64,000 nucleotides of DNA from CBDBCU01 sp965242615 (GCA_965242615.1 CBDESR010000004.1:558001-622000); one strand, 5' to 3'; positions 25,724-34,828 are shown, counted from the first letter of the stretch. Made by a program: numbers and translations. The notes: generated by a model not told the origin, from the sequence alone.

Positions 25724-26601
25724 TGCGCGCCCTGTCCCCTAGCCTTCTCCGGGCAGTGGCGGTGGTCATCTTGGCCGCCGCCCCCTTCGTTGCCCTTGCG
25801 CCGAGCATCCTACACGGAGCGGGACCGGCGCAGGATGTCTCCACCCGGCCGGAAATTACCGACGTGGAATGTAACTTCTACTTGGACCCGGACGGAGACG
25901 GGAAAGAAAATCAGCCCTTTGAGGCTGACCCGGAGGAGTACATTCCTCAGGAGACCGCAGTCATCGGCGGGTGTGAGTTCAAGTTGAATGCGCCGGTTGA
26001 GGCAACGCTGATTATTGAATCGGAGTTGCAGGATTGGGAAGCCGAGGTAAAACTGACCCGGGAACCTGACCCATCCGAGGAGTTTCGGATGTATCCGGGA
26101 CACTTGGAAATCGAGGAATTAAAAGGGAGTATGCTGGTCAACGTCGCTATTGAGGACGGTAAGACGCCCCGTAGCGTCCAGTTGCGCGACCTGACCGAAG
26201 GCTATCGGCAAGAAGTGCAAGAGCCGGAAGTATTTCGGCTTTTGGAAGTAACCGTAATTACCCCCGATGGCAGCAAAGACCGCTTGGAGCAAAATGTCCA
26301 GTCAGCCAGCGGCCCTTACCTTGCCGCTGAGCGTAACCTTTCCGAAGCTCAAGATGAAATGCCCGGATGGGTCACGGATTTGGCCGGCGAGTGGCTTTCC
26401 GACGGTTACCCTCAAGTAGCCGACAGTATCCTCAATTACGCTGAGGATAATTTAGAGACCGGCAGCGAAGCCCCGATTTGGATGTTGCTCGCCCTAGTGG
26501 GCTGGGCAATCATTGCGATTGCAGTTATTGGCGGCGTGATATTCATACTGATGAACCGCTCCAAACAATCCGGGTCCTCAACAATCAGTTCCCAGATGTA
26601 A
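25723..26601 (+). CDS. Single-span membrane protein with large extracytoplasmic domain
   Basis: 292 residues. A signal segment (residues 8-27) precedes a ~220-residue acidic beta-rich domain, with two Cys near residues 43 and 78 and DPDGDGKENQP, which resembles a calcium loop. A C-terminal membrane helix (MLLALVGWAIIAIAVIGGVI) and a short Ser-rich tail follow. Translation is coupled to the upstream protein through TAATG. A role as membrane anchor or sensor for its partner is plausible but not shown. A strong terminator ends the unit. Confidence 0.72.
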   Translation: MRALSPSLLRAVAVVILAAAPFVALAPSILHGAGPAQDVSTRPEITDVECNFYLDPDGDGKENQPFEADPEEYIPQETAVIGGCEFKLNAPVEATLIIESELQDWEAEVKLTREPDPSEEFRMYPGHLEIEELKGSMLVNVAIEDGKTPRSVQLRDLTEGYRQEVQEPEVFRLLEVTVITPDGSKDRLEQNVQSASGPYLAAERNLSEAQDEMPGWVTDLAGEWLSDGYPQVADSILNYAEDNLETGSEAPIWMLLALVGWAIIAIAVIGGVIFILMNRSKQSGSSTISSQM

Positions 26602-26609
26602 CTCCCCCA

Positions 26610-26642
26610 CCCGCCGGCCCCCCACCACCCCGGCGGGTTTTT
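26610..26642 (+). terminator. Intrinsic terminator of the two-gene cassette
   Basis: Perfect 8-bp stem CCCGCCGG/CCGGCGGG with a 12-base loop, directly followed by TTTTT. Confidence 0.85.
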
Positions 26643-26658
26643 CACCCATCTACCCCCC

Positions 26659-28005
26659 CTACGCCAACGACCCCATCGGATCCCACGGCGGCAATACCAC
26701 CGGCTCCAACTCCAACGCCGACCGCAACTCCACCGGCAAGTAGCTTACCGGGGCCGCAATCTCAAACATATACTCCGCGAACCACGAATCATTCATCAGG
26801 CAAAAACCCTTATCCCCCACCTTATCGTTCCAGCTGTTCTCCACCCGCCAGCGCCGCGGCTGTCCGTCCACCACATCCACCCCGGTGAACAACATCGCAT
26901 GGGTCATCGCCGTCTGGTGATACTCCAGCCGTTCCGCTTTGGTCAGGTCAAACTCCGCCCCGTACACGCTGCCGTAGTCAAACAGCTCCGCGTCCCACAG
27001 CCCCTTGTCCCGGTGCATCTGCTTCCCGGTATCACAGCCCATCCACACCGGCTTGCCGTCCAGCAGCATCTGCAGCGCCACATCCTTCATCAAGTCAATA
27101 TCCACATTCAGATACTTGATGCGCGTCCCGTCCACCACATTGCCCAGATACTGCACCGTGTAAGTGCGCCCCAGCGGATTCGCCGGCCGGGGGTCATGCA
27201 CCAAGCACACATACTCCTCCATTGGCGTCCGGATATACTGCTCGGCGAACTCCAACGGCGTCAGCGTCCCCTCCTGATGAAACTCCCCATCCTTGTCTTT
27301 CCACTGCCAGTCAAACCGCTCCGGCGGATTGTCCAGGTGAATACAAAGGATGCGATACACCGCTTGCAAAGTTTCCGCCTTGGCCTGCCGCATCCCGGCC
27401 AGGCCCGCTTCCTGCGCGAACAAATTGCGGATGTTGCGCGCCCCCTGCCGCACCTGATAGTTCAGACTGGCGTTCATCCGCGCCGAATTGCCCGAACTTT
27501 CCGTCTCCGGCATCGCCGTCTTGGGGACAACGCCGTGTTTCCGCACCAGGCTGACGAACATATCCCACTGCCCGCCGTCTCCCAGCGGCTGCCGCAGCAG
27601 CCAAGCCACTACCCGGTCATCCACCGGCCGGTCGGCCGTTTCAATCACCGCTTCCAGAATGTAGTTGGCCCGCTCCAGCTTGTCCCAGAACATCACATAG
27701 TTCTGGCTGAACTCAAAATCCTTGACCTTCAGCAAATCCCGGGTTTCCGCCCGAAACAGGTTCAGCCCGGCGAACATCCAGCACCGCCCGGAACGCGCCT
27801 GATTAGTAACCTTCCAATCGTCCAGCAGCGTGGAAAAGCTGTGGTCGGCTTCGGTAACGATGCGGCGGTTCAACGCCACCTCATTAACATCCCGCTGTGT
27901 AACCACATTCTGCATCAGCCGATAGCCCGGCTGCGCCTCAAAATCCGCTTGAAAATCAGCCACCGCCGCCAGATTCAAAGCGCCGGGATTAGCCTCCGTC
28001 GTCAT
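26659..28005 (-). CDS. C1-family aminopeptidase (PepC/bleomycin hydrolase type)
   Basis: 448 residues, the normal length for the PepC family. The papain-type catalytic residues are visible: Cys in NQARSGRCWMFAGLN, His in TAMTHAMLFTGV, and Asn in WRVENSWND. Additional family blocks are FSQNYVMFWDKLERANY and LGDGGQWDMFVSLVRKHGVVPK. Members are cytosolic hexameric barrel aminopeptidases. The C terminus, which occupies the active-site cleft in the family, ends with PPWDPMGSLA. An AAGGAG site precedes the start. Confidence 0.93.
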   Translation of the reverse strand: MTTEANPGALNLAAVADFQADFEAQPGYRLMQNVVTQRDVNEVALNRRIVTEADHSFSTLLDDWKVTNQARSGRCWMFAGLNLFRAETRDLLKVKDFEFSQNYVMFWDKLERANYILEAVIETADRPVDDRVVAWLLRQPLGDGGQWDMFVSLVRKHGVVPKTAMPETESSGNSARMNASLNYQVRQGARNIRNLFAQEAGLAGMRQAKAETLQAVYRILCIHLDNPPERFDWQWKDKDGEFHQEGTLTPLEFAEQYIRTPMEEYVCLVHDPRPANPLGRTYTVQYLGNVVDGTRIKYLNVDIDLMKDVALQMLLDGKPVWMGCDTGKQMHRDKGLWDAELFDYGSVYGAEFDLTKAERLEYHQTAMTHAMLFTGVDVVDGQPRRWRVENSWNDKVGDKGFCLMNDSWFAEYMFEIAAPVSYLPVELRSALELEPVVLPPWDPMGSLA

Positions 28006-28037
28006 AATCGCTCCTTGCCCCTCTGAATTGCCGGGAC

Positions 28038-29177
28038 TTAACCCGCCATCCCGCCGCCCACTACTTCCCTTAGCTCCGCCAACGCCGCGTCAATTTCCTC
28101 AACCGTAGTGTACCGGCCGGTGGAAAAGCGTATCGTCCCCATCGCATACTCCTCCGGAACGCCCATCGCCGCCAGCGTTGCGGACACCTCCACCCGGTCG
28201 CTGTGGCAGGCCGCCCCGGCTGACGCCGCCACTTGCCGCAAGCCGGCTAGTATATCATCCGCCGCCCGCCCCTTAAAGCTGACACTGGCCGTGTTGGGCA
28301 GCCGTTTTTCCCGATGCCCATTCACCCACACCACCGGCCCGCCGTACTCCCGCAAGCCCGCCTCCAGCCGGTCCCGGGTTTCCCTCATCCGCCGGGCATA
28401 GTCCGCCAGATTACGCTCAATCAATTCGCACGCCGCGCCCAGTCCCGCCAGTTCAATAACATTTTCCGTGCCGGCCCGTCGATTCCCCTCGTGATTCGCC
28501 CCGTGCATCAGCTTTTCCAGCTCAACCCCGGGCCGCATATACAGCGCGCCAATCCCTTTAGGCGCATACAACTTATGCCCCGCCACCGAAAGCAGGTCAA
28601 CCCCCAAATCCGCCACTTTCACCGGAATTTTCCCCACCGATTGGGCCGCGTCCGTATGTACCAACGCCCCGTAATGATGGGCAATTTCCGCAATTTCCTC
28701 TATCGGCTGAATACTGCCCACTTCATTATTGGCGTGCATTATGGTAACCAGGATGGTCTCCGGCCTAATCGCCCGCTCCACTTCCCGGGCATCAACCAAC
28801 CCCTCCCCATCCACCGGCAGATAAGTCACCCGGCAGCCCTGTCCTTCCAGCCACCGGCACACCTCCGTAACCGCCGGATGTTCCACCGCCGAAGTGATGA
28901 TGTGATTACCCCGGCTGCGGTAGGCGGCCGCCACTCCCTTGATGGCGTGGTTATTGGCTTCTGTACCGCCACTGGTAAAAATCAGTTCCTCGACCGTGCA
29001 GCCCAGCAACCCGGCCGTCTGCTCCCGGGCCAGATCCACCCCGGCCCGGGCCGCCAACCCAAAACTATGCCCGCTCGACGGATTGCCAAAGCAATCGTGA
29101 ATATATGGCAGCATCGCCGCCGCCACTGCCGGGTCAATCGGCGTAGTCGCGTTATAGTCCAGATAAATCGACGCCAT
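28038..29177 (-). CDS. Cysteine desulfurase, NifS/IscS family
   Basis: 379 residues. The PLP site is clear: HTDAAQSVGKI, then LLSVAGHKLYAPKGIGALY with the Schiff-base Lys. The active-site Cys lies in a mobile loop (AGAACHSDRVEVS), as in group I enzymes. It removes sulfur from cysteine for Fe-S cluster or thio-tRNA synthesis. No scaffold protein or iscR is next to it; the aminopeptidase follows 32 bases downstream. A GGGAGGGGG site precedes the ATG, and a structured leader lies ahead. Confidence 0.93.
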   Translation of the reverse strand: MASIYLDYNATTPIDPAVAAAMLPYIHDCFGNPSSGHSFGLAARAGVDLAREQTAGLLGCTVEELIFTSGGTEANNHAIKGVAAAYRSRGNHIITSAVEHPAVTEVCRWLEGQGCRVTYLPVDGEGLVDAREVERAIRPETILVTIMHANNEVGSIQPIEEIAEIAHHYGALVHTDAAQSVGKIPVKVADLGVDLLSVAGHKLYAPKGIGALYMRPGVELEKLMHGANHEGNRRAGTENVIELAGLGAACELIERNLADYARRMRETRDRLEAGLREYGGPVVWVNGHREKRLPNTASVSFKGRAADDILAGLRQVAASAGAACHSDRVEVSATLAAMGVPEEYAMGTIRFSTGRYTTVEEIDAALAELREVVGGGMAG

Positions 29178-29189
29178 TCCCCCTCCCGG

Positions 29190-29270
29190 GAGCTATCTTT
29201 TCCCGCAACCCAAAGGGCGCAGCGTTGCCCGGCAAGAACCTCTACCTTGCTAATCCCTGCGCCCTGATCC
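29190..29270 (-). promoter_or_regulatory. Structured leader before the cysteine desulfurase gene
   Basis: The 100-base gap holds an 8-bp stem (GGGCGCAG 29215-29222 with CTGCGCCC 29257-29264) enclosing a second stem (GCAAG/CTTGC). It has no T tract, so it is not a standard terminator. On the transcript strand it includes GCCGGGCAACG, which faintly recalls S-box riboswitch cores, but the rest does not fit. The class is unknown. Confidence 0.4.
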
Positions 29271-29277
29271 GAAAGCC

Positions 29278-30465
29278 TTATGCGGTTTTGACCACTTCCG
29301 CCGGCTCCATATAGTGCGGCATCACTTCCGTGGCAAACAGTTCGATGGAGCGCATCGCCTGCTCGTGGCTCAAATTGCCCCACTGAAAGGAGCAGACAAA
29401 GTAGTTGGCCCCGGTCGCCACATACTCGTCCATATACTCCCGGATGGTAGCCGGCGAACCGGCAATGGCCCCGAAACCGGCCCCGGCGCCGCTGCTGTGG
29501 CCGTCGCCAATGCCGCCCCGGAAACTCGCCCGCCGCTGCCGCCGCTCCAATTCCTCAAAGGAAGCGTCCAAATCCCGCCGTTCCTCTTGCGGCAAATCCC
29601 GCGGCGGCGCGGACGCCGGCCGGGGATTCATCCGGTCGCCGTAAAACTGCGTCAGCCCCCGCCGTTCCGCTTCCAACCGCCGCGGCGTCCCCAGATTCCA
29701 CCGGTAAGACTCCCACGCCGGCTGCGCTTCCCGCTGCGCCACTTCATCCGTTTCCGCCAACAGCAGATGGTTCACCAGTCCGATTTTCGGCTCCGTGCCT
29801 TGGACAGTCAACGCCCCCTTGCCCTGATGTTTCGCCCACTCCTCCCGATAACGCCGCACATTAGCCTCAAACCCGTCCAGCGACCCCACGATGATCGTAT
29901 TCATCCCGTCAATGGCCGCCGTCTCCACATTCCGCATATACCAGAAAGGCGGAAAGGGCGTCTGCTGCGGCCGCAGCCGCATCGGCAGCTCGTCAAAGTT
30001 GTAAAACTCCCCGTGAAAGTTCAACTCCTCCTGACTCAGCCCCTCCTGAATACAGCGCAGCGTTTCCCAATACCGGGCCGCGTTCACCTCCACATCCGAA
30101 TCCTGCCCCCAGAAAAAGGCTTCAAACACCCCGCCCCGGCCCACGCCCAACTCCAGCCGCCCGCCGCTCAAGTGATCCAGCATACTGATTTCCTCAATCA
30201 GCCGAATGGGGTGATGCAACGGCAGCACATACACGCACGGCCCAAACCGCAGCCGGCGCGTCCGCTGCGACACCGCCGCCAGAAACACATTCTGCGACGG
30301 CGCCAGGCTATGCACCGCCGGCGTATGGTGTTCCGCCAGATGATAGGAATAGAACCCCGCCGCCTCCAGCCGTTCCAACTGCAACAGCCGCAAGTCATAG
30401 ATTTCCTGCAAAGTCATCCCCTCGCAGGGTTCAATGTGGTCAAAAACGCCGAATTGCAGGGCCAT
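29278..30465 (-). CDS. LLM-class flavin-dependent monooxygenase
   Basis: 395 residues of the bacterial luciferase-like superfamily: GVFDHIEPCEG, SYHLAEHHTPAVHSLAPSQN, LRFGPCVYVLPLHHPIRLIEEI and LSGGRLELGVGRGG. These form the TIM-barrel flavin pocket (FMN or F420). It may oxidise aldehydes, long-chain or xenobiotic compounds; the substrate is not evident. It is in the same direction as the desulfurase gene but 100 bases away. AAAGGAGTGACTG precedes the ATG. Confidence 0.9.
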   Translation of the reverse strand: MALQFGVFDHIEPCEGMTLQEIYDLRLLQLERLEAAGFYSYHLAEHHTPAVHSLAPSQNVFLAAVSQRTRRLRFGPCVYVLPLHHPIRLIEEISMLDHLSGGRLELGVGRGGVFEAFFWGQDSDVEVNAARYWETLRCIQEGLSQEELNFHGEFYNFDELPMRLRPQQTPFPPFWYMRNVETAAIDGMNTIIVGSLDGFEANVRRYREEWAKHQGKGALTVQGTEPKIGLVNHLLLAETDEVAQREAQPAWESYRWNLGTPRRLEAERRGLTQFYGDRMNPRPASAPPRDLPQEERRDLDASFEELERRQRRASFRGGIGDGHSSGAGAGFGAIAGSPATIREYMDEYVATGANYFVCSFQWGNLSHEQAMRSIELFATEVMPHYMEPAEVVKTA

Positions 30466-30550
30466 CAGTCACTCCTTTTTCCGGTTCCAGGAAAGGTTGC
30501 CCCTATTCTACAACAGCGGTCAAATCAACGCCGCTTCCCAAATTGAAAGT

Positions 30551-30579
30551 TTGACCTTTTATGTTGACTAGGGTAATAT
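30551..30579 (+). promoter_or_regulatory. Sigma70-type promoter of the DUF262 gene
   Basis: TTGACC at 30551-30556, a 17-base spacer, and TAATAT at 30574-30579. The -10 box lies inside the near-palindrome GGGTAATATACCC, a possible operator. The start codon follows 31 bases downstream, with GGAGG ahead of it. Confidence 0.7.
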
Positions 30580-30610
30580 ACCCCAACTCAACCTTTGCCC
30601 CGGAGGCATT

Positions 30611-32536
30611 ATGTTCCAGACCAACCCCATAATCTTGGGAGAACTGTTGAAAGACGTAAGCGTCGGCAAAATCCAACTTCCCGACTTTCAACGAGGTTGG
30701 GTCTGGGACGACGACCGGATTCGCGGCTTGCTTGCCAGTATTTCCCGGAAGTTCCCCATCGGGGCCGTTATGACCCTTTCGACCGGGGGTGATGTCAACT
30801 TTAAGACCCGGTTGGTGGAAGGGGTGACCGCCGACGCCGCCATCGTTCCCGACCACTTCCTCCTGGACGGTCAGCAGCGTCTTACTTCCCTGTACCAAGC
30901 TCTGCTGCATCCCGGGCCGGTGGATACCAAAGACACCCGGGGGCGTAAGCTGCACCGGTGGTACTACGTCGATATGCTGAAAGCATTGGATGAGTCCGCC
31001 ATCAGGGAGGATGCCATAGTCAGCGTTCCTGACGACCGGAAAGTTACCAGAAATTTCGGGCGAGAAGTAGTTCTCGACCTTTCCGGCCCCGAGTTGGAAT
31101 ACAAGAACCACATGATGCCCACTGAGCGGCTATTCGATAGTCTCACTTGGCTACTGGGCTACATTACCTATTGGCAACAGAGCGAGACTCCCCATCCTCA
31201 CCAGGACGCCGCGAAGTTTTTTGAGGGCTTCCGGAGCGGCATCTTAGAGAACTTTATCCGTTACCAATTGCCGGTTATCAACTTGGATAAGGACACCTCC
31301 AAAGAAGCGGTCTGCACCGTTTTTGAGAAAGTCAACACTGGCGGAGTAACCCTAACGGTTTTCGAGTTGGTAACGGCTTCTTTTGCCGCCGATGACTTCT
31401 CTTTGCGGGACGATTGGAACGCCCGACGCCACCGTTTGCATAATGTCGGCGTGCTGCAAGGGATTGAAGGGGAGCAATTTTTGCAGGCCGTAACCTTGTT
31501 GGCGACGCAAGAACGCCAGCGGGAAGCCATTAAAATTGGCACCCCGCAGAACCTGATCCCGGGGGTAAGTTGCCGGAGAGAGTCCATCTTGGGGCTGACT
31601 TTTGCGGAATACAAGCGCTGGGCCGATAGCGTAGAAACCGCGTTTAAGGAAGTTGCCAAATTCCTGCATCGGCAGTTCGTCTTTCAGCTGAAAGACATTC
31701 CTTATAACACCCAGCTCATCCCGATGGTGGCCTTGTTCGTAGAGTTGGGTCAGGAGCTTGAACCGGCCAATGCCAAAGACTTGCTGGAACGCTGGTATTG
31801 GGCCGGTATATTCGGCGAAGTCTATGGGGGCAACGTAGAGACCCAATTTGGCCTGGATTTGCAAGAGGTTGCGCCATACATTCGTGGGGGAGCCGAACCC
31901 CGGCTGATAATCGAGGCCAACTTTGTTCCCGAGCGTCTGATTTCCCTGAGTACCCGCAACAGCGCGGCCTACAAAGGGCTTTACGCCTTTCAGATGAAAA
32001 GCGAGGCTGCTGACTGGCGTACCGCAACTCCGTTGTCCCTGTCGATTTGGGACGACAAAAAGATCGACATCCACCACATTTTCCCGGTGGATTGGTGTGA
32101 GAAGCGGCGTCCCAGCGTGCCGCGGCGTCTTTACAATTCGGTCATTAACAAAACTCCCATCGACGCTCGTACCAACCACATCATCGGCGGACGCGCTCCG
32201 TCCAGTTACCTGTCCCGGCTGGAACGGGAGGATATTCGCCCCAAGATTCTCGACCGGGTTCTGGAAGCCCACTGGATTAACCCTGATTTGTTGCGGGGCG
32301 ACAATTTTGCCGAGTTCTTTGTGCAACGCGGCGCGGCGATGATGGGGTTAATCAGTAAGGCTATGGGCAAGAATTTGCCCAGCGGTCGAGCGGTTTTCCA
32401 GAATGCCCTGTACCAAGCGGGGTTGTGGGAGCAAGTGGAGCTCGAGGTGCCGGTGGATGAGTATGAGGAGTCGGACGAGGAGTTTGACCCGGTAGGCCGG
32501 TTGGACTTCGCGGATGAGCAAGTAGCCGCCGATTAG
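30611..32536 (+). CDS. DUF262 (ParB/GmrS-like) protein with C-terminal HNH-type nuclease domain
   Basis: 641 residues. The N-terminal DUF262 signature is intact: IQLPDFQRGWVWDDDRIRGLL, FPIGAVMTL, and FLLDGQQRLTSLYQ, the DGQQR loop thought to bind nucleotide. The C terminus has DIHHIFPVDWC and NHIIGGRAPSSYLSRLE, a DUF1524/HNH-like betabetaalpha nuclease core. Fusions of this kind resemble GmrSD, which cuts modified phage DNA, and other anti-phage DUF262 proteins. It stands alone with its own promoter, so it is probably a single-gene defence system. The acidic tail is low-complexity. Confidence 0.88.
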   Translation: MFQTNPIILGELLKDVSVGKIQLPDFQRGWVWDDDRIRGLLASISRKFPIGAVMTLSTGGDVNFKTRLVEGVTADAAIVPDHFLLDGQQRLTSLYQALLHPGPVDTKDTRGRKLHRWYYVDMLKALDESAIREDAIVSVPDDRKVTRNFGREVVLDLSGPELEYKNHMMPTERLFDSLTWLLGYITYWQQSETPHPHQDAAKFFEGFRSGILENFIRYQLPVINLDKDTSKEAVCTVFEKVNTGGVTLTVFELVTASFAADDFSLRDDWNARRHRLHNVGVLQGIEGEQFLQAVTLLATQERQREAIKIGTPQNLIPGVSCRRESILGLTFAEYKRWADSVETAFKEVAKFLHRQFVFQLKDIPYNTQLIPMVALFVELGQELEPANAKDLLERWYWAGIFGEVYGGNVETQFGLDLQEVAPYIRGGAEPRLIIEANFVPERLISLSTRNSAAYKGLYAFQMKSEAADWRTATPLSLSIWDDKKIDIHHIFPVDWCEKRRPSVPRRLYNSVINKTPIDARTNHIIGGRAPSSYLSRLEREDIRPKILDRVLEAHWINPDLLRGDNFAEFFVQRGAAMMGLISKAMGKNLPSGRAVFQNALYQAGLWEQVELEVPVDEYEESDEEFDPVGRLDFADEQVAAD

Positions 32537-32549
32537 GGATGGGCTACAG

Positions 32550-32635
32550 GGCTATCGCATATAGAAATCATCCTTCCCGTGCCAACGGGGATCCAGATGA
32601 GCCGGGGACTCTGGATTCCCGTTGGCACGGGAAGG
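32550..32635. repeat. MITE-like element with 25-bp hairpin arms
   Basis: Arms at 32572-32596 and 32611-32635 pair over 25 bp with one mismatch, around a 14-base loop. The left flank GGCTATCGCATATA (32550-32563) matches the terminal repeat of the element at 39797. The sequence between the arms, GATGAGCCGGGGACT-like, is shared with that copy. It lies directly at the point where strand composition changes. Confidence 0.7.
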
Positions 32636-32721
32636 AGGTTAAGGGCGGCATACCTGATAAACAAAGGGAAGGGCGTCACCAAGGGCGGGAAGGTCGCAAC
32701 GATTTAGGGGGAGGTTTGGTT

Positions 32722-33591
32722 ATGCAGCAACTGACCAGTAATGTGTTTGTGGAGACGGAGGTGCGGGGGTGTAATCACGGGTTTGTTACCACTGCCGACG
32801 GGGTGGTGATGATTGACAGTCCGCACAAGCCGACGGATGCGCTGAAGCTGAAGGCGGAGATTGCCCGGCACGGGCCGTTGCGCTATATCATCAACACGGA
32901 GCCGCACGGCGATCATTGGACGGGGAATGCCTTTTTTGATGCGCCGGTGATTGCCCACGAAGGGGTGCGGCGGCGGATTCTGGAGACGGATCTGGGGGAA
33001 CATTTGGAGCGGGTGGCGAATTTCGGGCCGGAGGAGGCACCGCTGCTGGAGGGCTATACGCCTAATGCGCCGGTTATCACTTTCAAGAATGGGATGACGC
33101 TGCGGGTGGGCGAGCATACCTTTCGGATGATCCATATGCCGGGGCATACGCTGTATCAGGCGGCGATTGTGATTGAGGAGGAGGGGGTGGTCTTTACCAG
33201 CGACAATATCTTTCATAAGGTGCAGACCTGGCTGCATGAGGCGAACCCGGATTTGTGGCTGGGGGCGTTGGAGTCGCTGCGGCGGCCGGACGAGGATATT
33301 TTTGTGCCGGGTCATGGGGCGGTGTGCGATAAGGGGTATCTGGATGAGCAGGGTTCGTTCATTCTGGAGTGGAAGGAGTATGTGAAGGATGCTATTGACC
33401 GGGGGATGACGCGGGATGAGGCGGCGCTGAATCTGGATGGGATGATGGACCGGTATCCGATGGATGTGGGGCAGGCGGCGCTGGCGCCGATGGTGATGCG
33501 GATTAGCGCGGCGAACTTGTATGATTATTTGACGGGGGCGGGGGAGCCGCCGAAGCCGGCCGGCGCCGCGCTGCGGCCGCGGGGGATGTAA
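32722..33591 (+). CDS. Metallo-beta-lactamase-fold hydrolase with altered first metal ligand
   Basis: 289 residues. The MBL fold signatures are present: INTEPHGDHWTGN, HMPGHTL, FTSDNIF and VPGHG. In the usual HxHxDH motif the first His is replaced by Glu (EPHGDH), so the first metal site is changed. The substrate is unknown; members include quinoprotein-relay hydrolases and lactonases. The start at 32722 has GGGGGAGG upstream. The codon third positions are rich in G, unlike etfBA, in keeping with the surrounding block. Confidence 0.87.
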   Translation: MQQLTSNVFVETEVRGCNHGFVTTADGVVMIDSPHKPTDALKLKAEIARHGPLRYIINTEPHGDHWTGNAFFDAPVIAHEGVRRRILETDLGEHLERVANFGPEEAPLLEGYTPNAPVITFKNGMTLRVGEHTFRMIHMPGHTLYQAAIVIEEEGVVFTSDNIFHKVQTWLHEANPDLWLGALESLRRPDEDIFVPGHGAVCDKGYLDEQGSFILEWKEYVKDAIDRGMTRDEAALNLDGMMDRYPMDVGQAALAPMVMRISAANLYDYLTGAGEPPKPAGAALRPRGM

Positions 33592-33618
33592 GGTCGAGTT
33601 GGGCAAGGTCGAGGCATC

Positions 33619-33649
33619 GGGGCGGGTGAGTTAGTTGCCCGCCCTTTTT
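33619..33649 (+). terminator. Intrinsic terminator of the metallo-beta-lactamase gene
   Basis: A 7-bp stem GGGCGGG/CCCGCCC with an 11-base loop, followed by TTTTT. Confidence 0.85.
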
Positions 33650-33958
33650 GTTGGGACGGTTTTACTGACAGCGGCGGGTGGCGGCGGGCGGATGTGTGGG
33701 GTTATACTTATCCGGTTCCCATTAGCGAGATAGTCGGATTTGCCGGTGGCGGGCCGCTTTCGCTTTAGGGATGGTAGTCAGTTAAGGAACGGGGGCGGGC
33801 TGGAAGGGCCTGCCCCGGTGTTTTTTTGTAGGGCTTGGCGTAGTGACATAGCAGTAGGGGCAATCGTTAGATCATCGTTGGACCGATTCTACCATTCGGC
33901 TTGCTTTAGGGTTATAATCAGGGTCATCCGGACAACGGGCTGACTAGTAGAGGGAGCA
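33650..33958 (+). promoter_or_regulatory. Non-coding stretch with TATAAT ahead of the RTX-like gene
   Basis: No convincing reading frame is seen in these ~310 bases. A perfect TATAAT at 33913-33918 lies 40 bases before the next start codon, but a matching -35 box is not clear. The sequence is G-rich with scattered GGGGC runs. Confidence 0.45.
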
Positions 33959-34828
33959 ATGCCGCCGCGGGTTTTGACTGGAGCGATTGTCGTCATTCTT
34001 GCCTTGACTGCCGGGCTTGTGGTTTTTGGGGCGGGCGATACCCGGGCGGCGGTTGAACGGCCGGCGGCTTATGGGGCGACGGTTTCGGGGACTCTTTTGA
34101 CCGATTATTGGCAGGAGGATGACCTAGACGGAGTTACCGGCGCGCCGCAGGAGGAGGTGGACGAACAGGAACACGTCTATTGCTTGGGGTCGCTGGCTAC
34201 GCTGGTGGGCGGGCCGGGGGATGATGAACTGATTGGCACCGACGGGGATGATGTGATTTTGGGGCGGGCCGGGGATGACCGCATTAACGGCAAAGGGGGG
34301 AATGATATTCTTTGCGCCGGGTCGGGGAATAATCTGGTTATTGGCGGGGCCGGGGATGATTACCTGTTGGGCGGGGACGGGAAAGACCAGTTGATTGGCG
34401 GTTCAGGGCAGGATTTTCTGCGGGGGGATGACGGGGATGATATTCTAATCGGGCAAGGCGGCGGGGATTTTTTGTCGGGCAATCAGGGCAACAATATCCT
34501 GGTGGGCGGGTCGCTGCTGCCGGAGGAGGATGACCTGCTGGCGGAGTTGTTTGGTTTTTACCGGCGGGATGTGCTGTTGGGCAGCACGGACGATGATGTG
34601 CTGATTGGCGGCAAGGGGGATGACGCGATCCTGGCTTTCGGGGGGAATGACATTCTGCTGGGGCGGGAAGGGAATGACAGTTTGATGGGGCATAACGGGG
34701 ATGATTTTCTGGACGGCGGCCCGGGGGCAATGGATGAGTGCGATGGGAGCGAGGGGAGCGATGCGGCGGCCGGGTGTGAGGCGGTGGTATCCATTGAGCG
34801 GGGGAGACAGCGGAGTTTGCCGGATTAG
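33959..34828 (+). CDS. Secreted protein with RTX-like (hemolysin-type) calcium-binding repeats
   Basis: 289 residues. A signal peptide or anchor (residues 6-28) is followed by about ten nonapeptide repeats of the GGxGxDxUx form, such as GGPGDDELIG, GRAGDDRINGKGGNDILCAG and GGDGKDQLIGGSGQDFLRG. These fold into a calcium-bound parallel beta roll outside the cell. A 25-residue insertion (LLPEEDDLLAELFGFYRR) interrupts the roll. The end has two Cys and a basic tail rather than a type I secretion signal. No catalytic domain is present, so a surface or matrix role is likely. Confidence 0.88.
   Translation: MPPRVLTGAIVVILALTAGLVVFGAGDTRAAVERPAAYGATVSGTLLTDYWQEDDLDGVTGAPQEEVDEQEHVYCLGSLATLVGGPGDDELIGTDGDDVILGRAGDDRINGKGGNDILCAGSGNNLVIGGAGDDYLLGGDGKDQLIGGSGQDFLRGDDGDDILIGQGGGDFLSGNQGNNILVGGSLLPEEDDLLAELFGFYRRDVLLGSTDDDVLIGGKGDDAILAFGGNDILLGREGNDSLMGHNGDDFLDGGPGAMDECDGSEGSDAAAGCEAVVSIERGRQRSLPD

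Noticed and set aside
29190..29277. SAM-I (S-box) riboswitch
   Set aside because: Only CCGG-GCAAC is similar; the AGGGA...GATGAAAC core and P1 pairing do not fit.
32640..32721. Upstream extension of the MBL gene to 32539
   Set aside because: The extension would translate the palindromic element; a good ribosome site precedes the ATG at 32722.
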